A stretch of DNA of 64,000 nt from Campylobacter gracilis (lineage in GTDB: Bacteria; Campylobacterota; Campylobacteria; Campylobacterales; Campylobacteraceae), in NCBI RefSeq assembly GCF_001190745.1, contig NZ_CP012196.1, forward strand, positions 682,001-746,000, written 5' to 3'. Positions 54,219 to 63,297 of the stretch are shown here, in pieces. Below the pieces are notes generated by a model. It saw only the letters and a program-made list of their open reading frames with translations. It had not been told where the DNA came from and did not search any database. The position numbers were made by a program, and so were the translations under genes. Numbering within the stretch: the first letter of the stretch is position 1; the number at the start of each line of letters is the position of its first letter.

Positions 54219-54740
54219 ATGAAGAAATTTTATTTTGGCGGCGCGCTAAACGGCCTGCTGAAGGGCTCGCTCTTAGCCGCGCTAGCGCTATTTTTAAACT
54301 CCTGCTCCGCAAACGATCCCCGTCACGATCCGCTTAAAAACGAGTTTCTGGCTTACACGCAAAAATTTGAATCGGTGCGCGCGGGCGATCGCTATTTAAG
54401 CGTCGCTACGTATCTAAATCCCGTCGCGCCCGAGCTTAGAAACGCCGCAGAGGACGAGGTGTTTTTGCTCACCTCTTATCCTAAAGAGATTCAGATCCTC
54501 GCGGTGCAGATCAACGGCGCAAACGCAAACGTAACGCCGTTGCACGACGGGGATCCGCTTTTACAAAAGGAGCTTTTTAAGATCGCGTGGGCGAGCCGCT
54601 ACAAGATCACTGCGCCTAAGAGTGATAAGGACGAGCTGATGCTTAGCTACCGCACCTCAAATGGTCTGGATGCCACGATGAAATTTCGTAAAATTTCAAA
54701 GTCGCTGTATTGGCAGCCGCAGATCGATCTGAAAGATTAA
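54219..54740 (+). CDS. Putative lipoprotein
   Basis: A 173-residue protein with a long signal peptide and a lipobox-like FLNSC (Cys about 29). The rest is a small beta-rich domain without motifs I know. A comparable lipoprotein gene lies beside mobB in C. jejuni, from memory. AAAGGAAG precedes the ATG. The next gene starts ten bases later, so the two probably form an operon. Confidence 0.75.
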   Translation: MKKFYFGGALNGLLKGSLLAALALFLNSCSANDPRHDPLKNEFLAYTQKFESVRAGDRYLSVATYLNPVAPELRNAAEDEVFLLTSYPKEIQILAVQINGANANVTPLHDGDPLLQKELFKIAWASRYKITAPKSDKDELMLSYRTSNGLDATMKFRKISKSLYWQPQIDLKD

Positions 54741-54750
54741 AGGGGAGAGG

Positions 54751-55707
54751 GTGGGTTACGACATAAGCTATCACGCGATCGGCAAAGATGAAATTTCGCA
54801 GTGGTATTTTAAGCCGCTAAAGCTTGCGCAAAAGGGAGATTTTGAGGCTATCGCTAAAATCGCGCGCGAAGCGGGGATGGATGAATTTTATGTAGAAAAA
54901 TACGCGGACGGCTTCCGCTCGGCGCTGCAGTACGGCACGGGGGGCATTTTTAATAAAACGCACGGATTTCACCTGGCCGTGGCGCAGGGCTATTTTAGAG
55001 AGTATTTTTACACGCGCGGCACGGCGTTTAGCTTTTTGGCGGCGCAAAATTCTAAATTTAAACCCTACATAAGCGATTGGCGCGAGGTTTTACCGGCGGA
55101 ATTTCTAGCGGAATTTAGCGGCGAAATTCATAACGAGATCATCGAAAACTACTGCTGCGGCGCGTATCTTGGCGCTGCTGACGTGCAAAATTTATTGCGC
55201 GATTATGAAGCGGACGGCGAGATAAAAGAGGCGATAGATGAGTTTTACGCGCAGAATTTACCCGTGTTTTTAAATGCGCTAAATTTCGCCGCAGAGCTCG
55301 GAGTAGGGCTGCTTGAAGCTACCGAGGTGGTTGAGCCCAATCCGATCGATCTGAATAGGTCCGAGTCGTTTTCAAATCTTTTTAATTGCGATACTCAGGG
55401 CGCGCTAATATATGCGGAAATCGCCGCGCAGCAGATCGGCGAGGCGATAGAGCGCAGCAAGGCAGGCGGAGGCGTTAGGATGGTCAGAGAGAATTTTACC
55501 TTGCGCAGCGCCAATGCGACGGGTGGCAGCAGTGCAATGGAAACAGACGGCGGCGAAATGAAAGCAAGCGGCGAGAATTCCGTCCCGCGCAGCGGCGATA
55601 CGATAGAAGATGGCAGTGAGAATTCCGCCGCGGAAGATCGTGAAGACGCAACCTCCGCAGGCGGCGAAAAGTCGCTTTTCGGCAAGATTAAAGGGCTTTT
55701 TAAATAG
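54751..55707 (+). CDS. Unknown protein with a low-complexity C-terminal extension
   Basis: A 318-residue protein starting with GTG behind a strong AGGGGAGAGG. Residues about 1-235 form a well-composed, mostly helical domain (YDISYHAIGKDEISQWYF; YCCGAYLGAADVQNLL) that I cannot assign. From about 243 the sequence becomes Gly/Ser/Glu/Ala-rich, with repeated GE/GS-ENSxxR words and GAGAATTCCG DNA cores, then closes with a short amphipathic end (LFGKIKGLFK) that may touch the membrane. Only the last part resembles the repeats in folC and psd. Confidence 0.7.
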   Translation: MGYDISYHAIGKDEISQWYFKPLKLAQKGDFEAIAKIAREAGMDEFYVEKYADGFRSALQYGTGGIFNKTHGFHLAVAQGYFREYFYTRGTAFSFLAAQNSKFKPYISDWREVLPAEFLAEFSGEIHNEIIENYCCGAYLGAADVQNLLRDYEADGEIKEAIDEFYAQNLPVFLNALNFAAELGVGLLEATEVVEPNPIDLNRSESFSNLFNCDTQGALIYAEIAAQQIGEAIERSKAGGGVRMVRENFTLRSANATGGSSAMETDGGEMKASGENSVPRSGDTIEDGSENSAAEDREDATSAGGEKSLFGKIKGLFK

Positions 55708-56097
55708 AATTTGATCGCTAAATTTTATTCCGCCGAAGCTCGCGCGGAGTTAAGGTCGTAAAATAAATCATTTCGCATCCGCAAGTTCTGCGCCACGCGG
55801 TTAAATTTAGCTAAAACGGCGCGGCGGCAGGCGTAGATTTAAAATTTGAAACTTGCCGAAATTTTAAAACGGCGGCTTGCATATCCAAAGCTTTAAAGCG
55901 TCGCAAATAGGCCGCAAAAGAGGCTAAATTTAAACCCGCCGCAGCCTTTGCGGCGGGTACCTGCGAATAGGCTATCTGTTTAAATTCCATAGCCGAAAGC
56001 GCCCGATTTTGATTTCATGCCACTTAAAATTCTACGCTCGGGCGCTAATTTAATTGCTCACAAAACGCCGCGATAAAATTTCAATGAATTTTGAATT
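55708..56097. other. Gap between convergent transcripts
   Basis: Apart from the hairpin at 55934-55958 I see only scattered AAATTT and GCGG words and no gene. Confidence 0.5.
55934..55958 (-). terminator. Strong hairpin terminator for the minus-strand gltX-yggT-slt transcript
   Basis: A perfect 10-bp stem ACCCGCCGCA / TGCGGCGGGT with a five-base loop. On the minus strand it is followed by TTTAAATTT, while the plus strand has no T-tract. It lies beyond slt and beyond the broken small gene at 56098-56339, which suggests the transcript once included that gene. Confidence 0.65.
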
Positions 56098-56339
56098 TTA
56101 AAGCTCGTCGCCCCAGAAATAAAGCTCGAAAAAAGCAAGCGCAAAGATAAAAAAGACTATCAGCGCCGCGCCGCCCGCTCGGACGTAGCTCTCGTCCCCT
56201 ACGCCGAATTGCACGCAATACGTAAACGCCATAAAAACAAGCAAGCCGCTAAATTTGCGGTGCGTTTCTTTTTGTATTTAAACGACGATACGCACAAAAT
56301 GGCGGCTACTATGAGAACTACGGTCGCAAAAATTTGCAT
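56098..56339 (-). pseudogene. Small two-helix membrane protein gene with a one-base frameshift
   Basis: Two minus-strand frames join into one sensible protein. The first (ATG at 56339, AAAGG upstream) gives MQIFATVVLIVAAILCVSSF...TANLAACLF; the second gives MAFTYCVQFGVG...LALAFFELYFWGDEL and ends at 56098. They meet in a run of five T (minus strand); one additional T would fuse them into a protein of about 80 residues with two hydrophobic helices. It is either a real frameshift, a slippage-controlled gene or a sequencing error. The downstream half could also start alone at its own ATG (56232). Confidence 0.6.
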
Positions 56340-56588
56340 AGCGCGCCGCCTTTCGTGTAGGGCAGAAATAACCTTTGGCTAGCATCAAGAGATAAAATTT
56401 TGTCACTGAAACCAAAATAAATTCCGCACGATTTTATAGCGCATTGCCTATTCGCGTGGTAAAATTTTGCGTTTTGATCTGCCCGTCTAAGCCCTTAGCG
56501 GGCAAATTTCGCCCTTTTGTTGAAGCGACGGCTTTTAAAATTCCTCGCTCGCCGCCTCTTAAAATCATTCTCCGAGCTCGCCGCCAGC

Positions 56589-58253
56589 TTAGCGGAAGTC
56601 GTCGCTTCTGTTTGGTATCAGTAGGTCTTGTAACTCCTGTTGCACCGAGATTTTCGCGCGCGGATCGAGGATCTGCGAGTAGATGATAAAATTTGCAAGC
56701 ACCTTTTTGCCGTAGTCCCTGCTCTCGGCATACGGCACGAGCTCCATGCTAAGCCACGGCTCAAATTTACCCTTATTAAACATATCGCCGCGCTGAAGCA
56801 TCTTTTTGACGAGTCCGAGCCCGCCGTTGTAAGCGTATGCGATGAAAACCGGGCTGTAAATTTTGCGCTCCAGCCAGTCGATATGGATGTTAGCGAAGCG
56901 GTAGGCGACTTCGGGGCGGAACATATCGTCTTGATCGAAGCCATCGATTTTGAGTTGCTTTTTGCCGATCTCGTTAGCCAAAAACGGCATAAACTGCATC
57001 ATTCCAAGCGCATACGACGTAGATACCGATGCGGGCACGAAGCGGCTTTCTTGGCGGGCGAGCGCCAAAATTAGCGCCTTGCGGCGGTTGTCGCCGTCGC
57101 CGATATATTCCATAAACGGCGTTGGATAGAAGTTGTCCTTGCCGCCGCTTGCTTTATTCATGATGTATGAGTACTCGCCGATGCTTTGCTTGGTGTCGAA
57201 TTTTTTAGCAAATTCCAAAAGCTGCGGGCGCGACATCCGATCAGCGCTATTTTTCGTGCGAACCCAAGCGAAAGGATCGGTGATATCGTAGCCTTCGATG
57301 GAATTTTTAGCGGGATTTGGGATGATTATGTTTAAATTCCTATCCCCTAAGACCTCCTTGGCATAAAGCGCGTAGAGGCTGTAATAATCACTGCTAGCAA
57401 GCTGGCGCAAGACGTTTTGATCTCCATTTAGCAGGTAGATCCAAAATTTCGCATTGTGCACGTCGTGAGGTTTCTCAAAGCTCGCAGCCGCGCGGTTAAA
57501 AAACGCAAGCGCAGCCCCTTCATCGCCCTGCATGACGGCATTTACGCCCAGCATAAACGCTACATCCTTTTCTACGGCCGACGGATCGACGCCCGTGAGC
57601 GAGCGGCGCAAGTGCGGGTATTTGCGGTTGATTAGCGCATCGTTAAGAACCGCTTTGAAGCCTTTTTGCGAAGCTAGTTCGCTTACGAAGGCTGCGTCGG
57701 CGTCGATGTCGATCAGAGCGTCTTTGCCCGCGCCTTTTAAGTAGTCGTAATATAAAAAGTAGTTTTGCGCATTGCGGCTCTGCATAAAATACTCGCTCGG
57801 ATTTTCGTCGTTAAATCCGCGCAGTAAATTTACAGCGTTTTTACTTGCTGCGTCTTGGTACTTTTCAAGCTGCGAAGCGAGCATCTCGCGCACCGACGGG
57901 CTTAGCTTGGCGATAAAATTTGGATAGGAGCGCGCCTTTTTGCAGGTTAAATTTGCATCTAAAATATTTGCCGCCGTTACTCCTGCGCAGCGATCCGGAC
58001 GCTTAGGAGGGCGAATGGCGCCGAAAATTCTATCTAGCTTCTCTTTTAGTTTGCCTTTGTAGCGAAAGATGCTCTGTTTTAAAGCTCTAATCTCCGCTTT
58101 GTTGTATTTTGTCTCATCAATTAGGCGATAGATATAATAGTCCTTGGCTAGGGATTTGGGCTCGTCTTTGATCTGTTCGTAGCTTAAAATTTTACCGCTA
58201 CTTGCGGTGCACAGCAAAGTTAAAATAAGGCAAAATTTACAGATGGCTCTCAA
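56589..58253 (-). CDS. slt: Soluble lytic murein transglycosylase
   Basis: A periplasmic enzyme that cleaves glycan strands of peptidoglycan to 1,6-anhydromuropeptides. 554 residues with a signal peptide (about 1-19), a long helical superhelix domain and a C-terminal lysozyme-like domain with LALARQESRFVPASVS (catalytic Glu about 401), YALGMMQFMP and YAYNGGLGLVKKML. It overlaps the YggT gene by four bases, matching the slt-yggT-gltX order in C. jejuni. Confidence 0.94.
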   Translation of the reverse strand: MRAICKFCLILTLLCTASSGKILSYEQIKDEPKSLAKDYYIYRLIDETKYNKAEIRALKQSIFRYKGKLKEKLDRIFGAIRPPKRPDRCAGVTAANILDANLTCKKARSYPNFIAKLSPSVREMLASQLEKYQDAASKNAVNLLRGFNDENPSEYFMQSRNAQNYFLYYDYLKGAGKDALIDIDADAAFVSELASQKGFKAVLNDALINRKYPHLRRSLTGVDPSAVEKDVAFMLGVNAVMQGDEGAALAFFNRAAASFEKPHDVHNAKFWIYLLNGDQNVLRQLASSDYYSLYALYAKEVLGDRNLNIIIPNPAKNSIEGYDITDPFAWVRTKNSADRMSRPQLLEFAKKFDTKQSIGEYSYIMNKASGGKDNFYPTPFMEYIGDGDNRRKALILALARQESRFVPASVSTSYALGMMQFMPFLANEIGKKQLKIDGFDQDDMFRPEVAYRFANIHIDWLERKIYSPVFIAYAYNGGLGLVKKMLQRGDMFNKGKFEPWLSMELVPYAESRDYGKKVLANFIIYSQILDPRAKISVQQELQDLLIPNRSDDFR

Positions 58254-58546
58254 AGAACGCTCCTATTTAGAATATAAATTATCATATTATCAAAAAACAT
58301 TAAAACAAATAAAATCACTAACGGCGAAAGATCAAAGCCGCCGAAAGTCGTAGGCAGATAGCGACGCACCAGCGCAAACGCAGGCTCGGTAAGCGCAGAG
58401 ATGACGCGGACGATTTTATAAAATTTACCGAACGGATTTGGGCGGATGAAACTTAAAACGCAGGCGACGAAAATTAGCATCATATAAGCTTGAATCACGT
58501 AGTGAATACTCACTAAAATGCCGTAAAATACGCTATTTAGTAGCAT
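58250..58546 (-). CDS. YggT family membrane protein
   Basis: A 98-residue protein with two or three helices. [36 protein letters not shown] (typical W/F-I-P..P......TEP....R motif, described) and [14 protein letters not shown] are diagnostic for YggT. The family has an unclear role in envelope or cell-division integrity. It overlaps gltX by 14 bases and slt by four. Confidence 0.9.
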   Translation of the reverse strand: MLLNSVFYGILVSIHYVIQAYMMLIFVACVLSFIRPNPFGKFYKIVRVISALTEPAFALVRRYLPTTFGGFDLSPLVILFVLMFFDNMIIYILNRSVL

Positions 58547-59849
58547 CGAGTATCTCCTTTAAATCGGCGCGGATCAGCGGATACAGTTCGCTAAGCTCCG
58601 GTCCGTGAGGCGCGCCGGTTAGTAAAAACCTAAGCGGCATAAACAGGCTCTTACCTTTTAAATTTGTAGCCTGCGAAAGCGCCGCTTTGAAATCATTAAA
58701 TTCCGCGCTTGCGCCGTTTGAGCTTAATAAATTTAAGATCGCCTCTCGTAGCGCCTGCGCCTGCGTCGCCCACTCCTGCGGGATATCTTTCATGCCGTAG
58801 ATCGCTGCGATCTTCTCTTTGATACGTGGGATCAAGCTCGCTTCTTGAGTGTAAAATTTTATCAAAGGCGCAAATTTCGGCTCGAGCTCAAAAAGCTCCG
58901 CCAGGCGCTGCTTGCTCGCTCTTTTGATATGCTCGCGGTTTATAAAGGCGAGTTTGTCCTCGTCAAATTTCGCCGGGCTTTTTGAAATTTTAGCGATATC
59001 GAAAAACTCCACCGCCTCATCCATGCTAAAGACCTCGCGCGGCGTTTTATTGCCCAGCAGGATCAGATAATTCGCGATCGCCTCGGGCAGGTAGCCGCTT
59101 TGAAGCAGCCATTTCACCGAGGAGCTATCCTCCCGCTTGCTCATCTTTTTGCCTTCGGAATTTAATATGATCGGCAGGTGCGCGTATTTGATCTCGCCGT
59201 CGTAGCCGAGGCTTTGGCGGATCCAGTTTTGCTTTGGCGTGTTTGAGACGTGATCCTCGCCGCGGATTACGAAGCTCACGCCCTGCATCATATCGTCGCA
59301 GGCGCAGGCGAAGTTATAAGTTGGCGTCTTGTCCGCGCGCATAATGACGAAGCTGTCGATATTCTGCGGCTCAAATGCGATACGCCCCTTGATCGCGTCG
59401 GTAAATTCCAGCGCGTGATCGGGCTTTTTAAGGCGAATAGTAAAGGGCTTGCCGCAGTTTAGAACCTCTTCGTCGCTTAAATGCTCGCAGTGCCCATCGT
59501 AGCGATACGCCTCGCCTGCGTCTTTGGCGGCTTGCTTTTTCGCCTCAAGCTCCTCCTCGCTGCAAAAACAGCAAAACGCCTTTTTCTCGGAGAGTAGCTT
59601 GGCTGCGAATTGCTGATGAAATTTTAAATTTTTGCTTTGATAATACAGACTCTGCCATGAGATGCCGAAGCGCTTTAAAATTTCGATGATCTCTTGATCT
59701 TTACCTTCGATATTGCGCGCAGTGTCGGTATCCTCGATGCGTAAGATGAAGCCGCTTTTATCCTGCAGCGAGCAGATGTAGTTAAAAATAGCCGCGCGTA
59801 AATTTCCGATATGCATATCGCCGGTGGGCGACGGAGCGAAGCGATACAA
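58533..59849 (-). CDS. gltX: Glutamyl-tRNA synthetase
   Basis: A class I synthetase. The HIGH motif reads HIGN (about residues 13-16) in [14 protein letters not shown] and the KMSKS motif reads KMSKRE (about 234-239). The 438-residue length is typical of the short bacterial form. Campylobacters usually carry two gltX copies, one of them charging tRNA-Gln for later amidation; which copy this is cannot be told from the window. TATAAT lies upstream on the minus strand. Confidence 0.95.
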   Translation of the reverse strand: MYRFAPSPTGDMHIGNLRAAIFNYICSLQDKSGFILRIEDTDTARNIEGKDQEIIEILKRFGISWQSLYYQSKNLKFHQQFAAKLLSEKKAFCCFCSEEELEAKKQAAKDAGEAYRYDGHCEHLSDEEVLNCGKPFTIRLKKPDHALEFTDAIKGRIAFEPQNIDSFVIMRADKTPTYNFACACDDMMQGVSFVIRGEDHVSNTPKQNWIRQSLGYDGEIKYAHLPIILNSEGKKMSKREDSSSVKWLLQSGYLPEAIANYLILLGNKTPREVFSMDEAVEFFDIAKISKSPAKFDEDKLAFINREHIKRASKQRLAELFELEPKFAPLIKFYTQEASLIPRIKEKIAAIYGMKDIPQEWATQAQALREAILNLLSSNGASAEFNDFKAALSQATNLKGKSLFMPLRFLLTGAPHGPELSELYPLIRADLKEILDATK

Positions 59850-59881
59850 TTTAGGTCCTTTGGGTTTAAATTTAAGCTGGG

Positions 59882-59887
59882 ATTATA
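59882..59887 (-). promoter_or_regulatory. -10 box for the gltX-yggT-slt operon
   Basis: Consensus TATAAT on the minus strand 33 bases before the gltX ATG, preceded by a T/A-rich stretch. Confidence 0.65.
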
Positions 59888-59931
59888 CTTTTTACTTCCT
59901 AATAAAAAGCAAAAACAAAGCAAAAATAGGC

Positions 59932-59937
59932 TAATAT
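59932..59937 (+). promoter_or_regulatory. -10 box for mscL
   Basis: TAATAT on the plus strand, with AAGGAG at 59953-59958 as RBS and the ATG at 59964. Confidence 0.45.
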
Positions 59938-59963
59938 CGGCGCATTTTATTTAAGGAGACAAT

Positions 59964-60365
59964 ATGAGTTTCATTCAGGAATTCAAAGAATTTGCGATGA
60001 AAGGCAACGTCATCGATATGGCGGTGGGCGTCGTCATCGGTGGAGCTTTCGGCAAGATCGTAACCTCGCTCGTAAGCGACATCATGATGCCGGTTTTAGG
60101 ACTTCTTACGGGAGGTATGAATTTTACCGATCTTAAGATCGTGCTAAAAGAAGCGGTGGGGCAGACCCCAGCCGTTACGATAAACTACGGATCGTTTATC
60201 CAGGTAACGGTCGATTTTATCATCATCGCGTTTTGTATATTCTGCGCAATCAAGGCGATCAATAAGCTTAAAAAGCCTGCTCCTGCGCCGGAACCTGCCG
60301 CACCTGCCGAGCCTAGCGAAGAGATTAAACTTCTTACCGAGATAAGAGACTTGCTCAAAAAATAG
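59964..60365 (+). CDS. mscL: Large-conductance mechanosensitive channel
   Basis: A homopentameric inner-membrane safety valve that opens under membrane tension at osmotic downshock. 133 residues: the N-terminal amphipathic helix ([16 protein letters not shown]), TM1 with the glycine-rich [12 protein letters not shown] gate, TM2, a Pro/Ala-rich linker ([13 protein letters not shown]) and the C-terminal helical bundle. Typical in every respect. Confidence 0.97.
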   Translation: MSFIQEFKEFAMKGNVIDMAVGVVIGGAFGKIVTSLVSDIMMPVLGLLTGGMNFTDLKIVLKEAVGQTPAVTINYGSFIQVTVDFIIIAFCIFCAIKAINKLKKPAPAPEPAAPAEPSEEIKLLTEIRDLLKK

Positions 60366-60374
60366 GTTACGGCG

Positions 60375-61013
60375 ATGCTTGAGAGAATTCCTTATTTTAA
60401 AGCTCTAAGCGCAGCGCAAATCAATCGTTTGGAGCAGATTAGCATCCATAAAAGCTACAAAAAGGGCGAAATTTTATTTTTCGAGGGCGAGCGCTCGCAG
60501 TATCTATTAATCCTGCTAAAAGGAATTTTAAAAATCTATAAAACCTCCGCAAAGGGGCGTGAGATCCATATGCGCGAGATCCGCCCCATCTCGCTCGTGG
60601 CAGAGATGGTAAATTTCGAAGAGACGAGCTATCCTGCAAGCGGCGTGTTTTCGACAAACGGTGAGGTGCTAAAGATCGATTATGAAAAATTTAAAAACGA
60701 GTTTATGAGCGATCCAAAGATTTGCCTGGAGCTTTTAAAATCGATGTCTGAGAAGATCCGAGCGCTAAATGCAGTCTTTGATAATCAAGTCGTGCTTAAC
60801 TGCGACGGCAAGATCGCTAAGTTTATCAGCGAGAATTTTGATATTTTTATGAGCACGAAATACACCAGAATAGCTAAAATTCTAAACGTAACCCCCGAGA
60901 CCTTCTCGCGCACCATCACTAAATTTAAAAAGAGCGGCGCGTTAATTTTAGACGATAAACAAGAAATCACGGGCTTTGATAAAGATAAGCTGGACGAGTA
61001 TATCCAAGGCTAG
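60375..61013 (+). CDS. Crp/Fnr family transcription regulator
   Basis: A 212-residue protein. The cyclic-nucleotide-binding-like beta roll covers about residues 10-125 (KKGEILFFEGERSQYLLILLKG), followed by a long dimer helix and a winged HTH (TRIAKILNVTPETFSRTITKFKKSG, about 163-187, described by its HTH core). The Fnr-type iron-sulfur cysteines are not present at the N-terminus. The signal and targets are unknown; related Campylobacter proteins include the nitrosative-stress regulator NssR. It may form an operon with mscL and the downstream genes. Confidence 0.9.
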   Translation: MLERIPYFKALSAAQINRLEQISIHKSYKKGEILFFEGERSQYLLILLKGILKIYKTSAKGREIHMREIRPISLVAEMVNFEETSYPASGVFSTNGEVLKIDYEKFKNEFMSDPKICLELLKSMSEKIRALNAVFDNQVVLNCDGKIAKFISENFDIFMSTKYTRIAKILNVTPETFSRTITKFKKSGALILDDKQEITGFDKDKLDEYIQG

Positions 61014-61016
61014 AGT

Positions 61017-62144
61017 TTGAAAAGCGCCTATATTTTCCCGATTGTCGGCACGGTTTTATTCCTGTTTTTTAATCTTTACATCTACAGATCGATCAGCGCG
61101 CGATTTACGCCATATAAAGGCTTCGCTACGTTTCTCCCCGCCCTGATTTTGCTTTGCGTAGCTTTAGCGATTTTAGATGCAATATTTTTTGTGGGTTTTG
61201 GGCTTAATGGAAGCTTTAAAAACGAGCTACTCTATAAGCTATGCGTATTTTGCATGGCAGCGTCCTTTTCGCTCTTTTTTATCTGCCTTGCTTACGACGT
61301 GCTAAGCGCCGCTGCGCATGTGGTTAAATTTAGCCAAAACAGGCGAAAATTTTTAAAAACCTTTATCGACGTAACCTTCGTAATAATGGCGTTTAGCTAT
61401 ATTTTTAAGGGGCTTTATAATGCACTAAAAATTCCAAAAATCACCGAGCGCGAAATAAAAATCAAAAACTTAGCTCGCGAGCTAAACTTTGCCGTCATCT
61501 CAGACGTGCATCTGGGCGAGTTTTTGAAAAAGGAGTTTTTACAAGGCGTCGTAGCGCAGATAAACTCGCTAAATTACGATGCGCTACTGATCGTGGGTGA
61601 TATGTTTGATCTGCGCTCGGATGAGCTCGGGGATATTTTGCAGCCTCTTGAGGTGATAAAAAAGCCCATCTTTTTCGTCACGGGCAACCATGAGTATTAC
61701 CGCGACGACGCAAGCGGACTTATAAAAGCGATGCAAAAAGCGGGCGTGCGGGTGCTGCAAAACGAAAGCGTGGAATTTGAAGGGCTAAATTTAATGGGAG
61801 TGCACGATCTTAGCGGCTTTCGCTTCGGATACATGCAGCCCGATCTAAGCGCTGTGCTAGCGCAGGCAGATCCCGATAAACCAAAAATTTTACTCGCACA
61901 TCAGCCAAAATACGTCGTGGATTTCGTGCGCGACGAGGTCGATCTGTGTATCTGCGGACACACGCACGCGGGGCAAATTTTCCCGTGGACGCTTTTGGTG
62001 CTGCTTAGCCAGAAGTATCTTTACGGGCTGTATAACGACGGGCTGAAGCAAATTTACGTAAGCAGCGGCGTAGGGTTTTGGGGCCCGCCGATAAGGGTCT
62101 TTGCGGATGCCGAGATCGCGCTGCTTAAGCTTAGAAAGGCATAG
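61017..62144 (+). CDS. Membrane-anchored calcineurin-like metallophosphoesterase
   Basis: 375 residues from a TTG three bases after the preceding stop. Four N-terminal helices (about residues 5-25, 38-62, 75-100, 120-140) precede a phosphoesterase domain with SDVHLGEF (about 161-168), VGDMFD, TGNHEYY (about 222-228) and CGHTHAGQ (about 313-320), the di-metal motifs. It resembles YkuE-type enzymes that act on lipid or nucleotide pyrophosphates. It is directly followed by psd, which supports a role in phospholipid handling. Confidence 0.9.
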   Translation: MKSAYIFPIVGTVLFLFFNLYIYRSISARFTPYKGFATFLPALILLCVALAILDAIFFVGFGLNGSFKNELLYKLCVFCMAASFSLFFICLAYDVLSAAAHVVKFSQNRRKFLKTFIDVTFVIMAFSYIFKGLYNALKIPKITEREIKIKNLARELNFAVISDVHLGEFLKKEFLQGVVAQINSLNYDALLIVGDMFDLRSDELGDILQPLEVIKKPIFFVTGNHEYYRDDASGLIKAMQKAGVRVLQNESVEFEGLNLMGVHDLSGFRFGYMQPDLSAVLAQADPDKPKILLAHQPKYVVDFVRDEVDLCICGHTHAGQIFPWTLLVLLSQKYLYGLYNDGLKQIYVSSGVGFWGPPIRVFADAEIALLKLRKA

Positions 62145-63215
62145 ATGAGAAGTTTTATTTCGAGGATTTTCGGGGTTATCGCCGCGGTGAAATTCCCTAA
62201 ATTTATACAAAATTTTATCAACCGCAAATATGTGGAATTTTTCAAAATCGATATGAGCGAATTTGATCCGCCGCAAAGCTACGCAAGCCTAAACGCTCTT
62301 TTTACTCGCCGCTTGCTGCGCCCGCGCGAGATAGCGGCAGACGAGCGAGCTTTTATAAGCCCTAGCGACGGCGTGATCTTTGAGAGCGGAACCTGCGCCG
62401 ATCTGCGGGCTTTTAGCGTAAAGGGCTGCGAATATAGCCTTAGCGAGCTGCTGGGGCGCACGTTTACCGCAAGCGAAAGCGGCGGAGCGGTTAAAAATTT
62501 AGATGACGGGGCGGTTACTACGAACGGGAGCGGCGAGGCTGGAACCGGATGCGCAAAAGATGCCGGCACATGGATGAAATTTCGCGCCGCGCAAGCAAAA
62601 ATCATGGACGGCGAAAGCGGCGCAACTTATGCTGCAAGCGGCGTGCGAGCTAAAATTTATAGCGATGAAAGCGGTGTGAGCCGCGAAACGAGCACAATCG
62701 GTGCCCGAAGCAGCGAAAATACAAAGGGCGTAAATTTAAGCTACGCAAACATCTATCTAAGCCCGCGCGATTATCATCATTATCACGCGCCGTGCGACTT
62801 GAGCGTGACGGAGGCGCTTTACATACCCGCTGATCTTTACAGCGTGGCGAAGAAATTTTTACTTAAAATTCCAAACCTCTACGCCAAAAACGAGCGCGTG
62901 ATTTTAAAGTGCAAAATGCCTAACGGCGGGATTTTGTGGATGGTTTTCGTGGGTGCTTTAAACGTAGGTAAGATGAAATTTGATTTCGATGCACGAATAC
63001 AGACGAATGCGTGTGCAAGCAGAGCTGAGGCGCTTTACGAATATGAAAATTTAAACTTCAAAAAAGGCGATCATTTGGGAAATTTCGAGCTGGGCTCAAC
63101 GATCGTGCTCGTAGCGCAAAGCGAGTTTTTGAAATTTGAAACCCCGACTGATACGTCCGTAAAATTCGGACAAAAAATCGCAGAATTTAATGAAATTTCA
63201 CAAAATTCCATTTAA
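62145..63215 (+). CDS. psd: Phosphatidylserine decarboxylase with an in-frame low-complexity insertion
   Basis: A pyruvoyl enzyme that makes phosphatidylethanolamine at the inner membrane. The ELGST motif is present near the C-terminus; Ser about 318 should form the pyruvoyl group by self-cleavage. The conserved LSPRDYHHYHAP lies at about 206-217. At 356 residues it exceeds the usual Campylobacter length of about 266. The excess is at about residues 106-200, Gly/Ser/Ala/Thr-rich, with repeated ESGxxx words and no hydrophobic core, placed between the conserved YSLSELLG and NLSYANIYLSP segments. Catalytic parts are intact. Confidence 0.93.
   Translation: MRSFISRIFGVIAAVKFPKFIQNFINRKYVEFFKIDMSEFDPPQSYASLNALFTRRLLRPREIAADERAFISPSDGVIFESGTCADLRAFSVKGCEYSLSELLGRTFTASESGGAVKNLDDGAVTTNGSGEAGTGCAKDAGTWMKFRAAQAKIMDGESGATYAASGVRAKIYSDESGVSRETSTIGARSSENTKGVNLSYANIYLSPRDYHHYHAPCDLSVTEALYIPADLYSVAKKFLLKIPNLYAKNERVILKCKMPNGGILWMVFVGALNVGKMKFDFDARIQTNACASRAEALYEYENLNFKKGDHLGNFELGSTIVLVAQSEFLKFETPTDTSVKFGQKIAEFNEISQNSI
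62463..62745 (+). repeat. Degenerate AAAGCGGCG-type repeat inside psd
   Basis: GAAAGCGGCGG, GGGAGCGGCGAG, GAAAGCGGCGCAAC, GCAAGCGGCGTGC, GAAAGCGGTGTG and CGAAGCAGCG occur at about 62473, 62525, 62612, 62636, 62668 and 62705. The same core recurs in the non-coding gap at 49181-49650. The frame is kept throughout. Confidence 0.65.
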
Positions 63216-63263
63216 AATGCAGGATTTTTTCTTTAACTAAAATTAATTTTATTTAAATTTAGC

Positions 63264-63269
63264 TATAAT
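63264..63269 (+). promoter_or_regulatory. -10 box for the pseudopilin gene
   Basis: Consensus TATAAT 29 bases before the ATG, after a long AT-rich stretch, with AAAGGA as RBS. This is a clear Campylobacter-style sigma-70 promoter. Confidence 0.65.
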
Positions 63270-63297
63270 CATCTCACTTTAAATCAAAGGATTTAAC

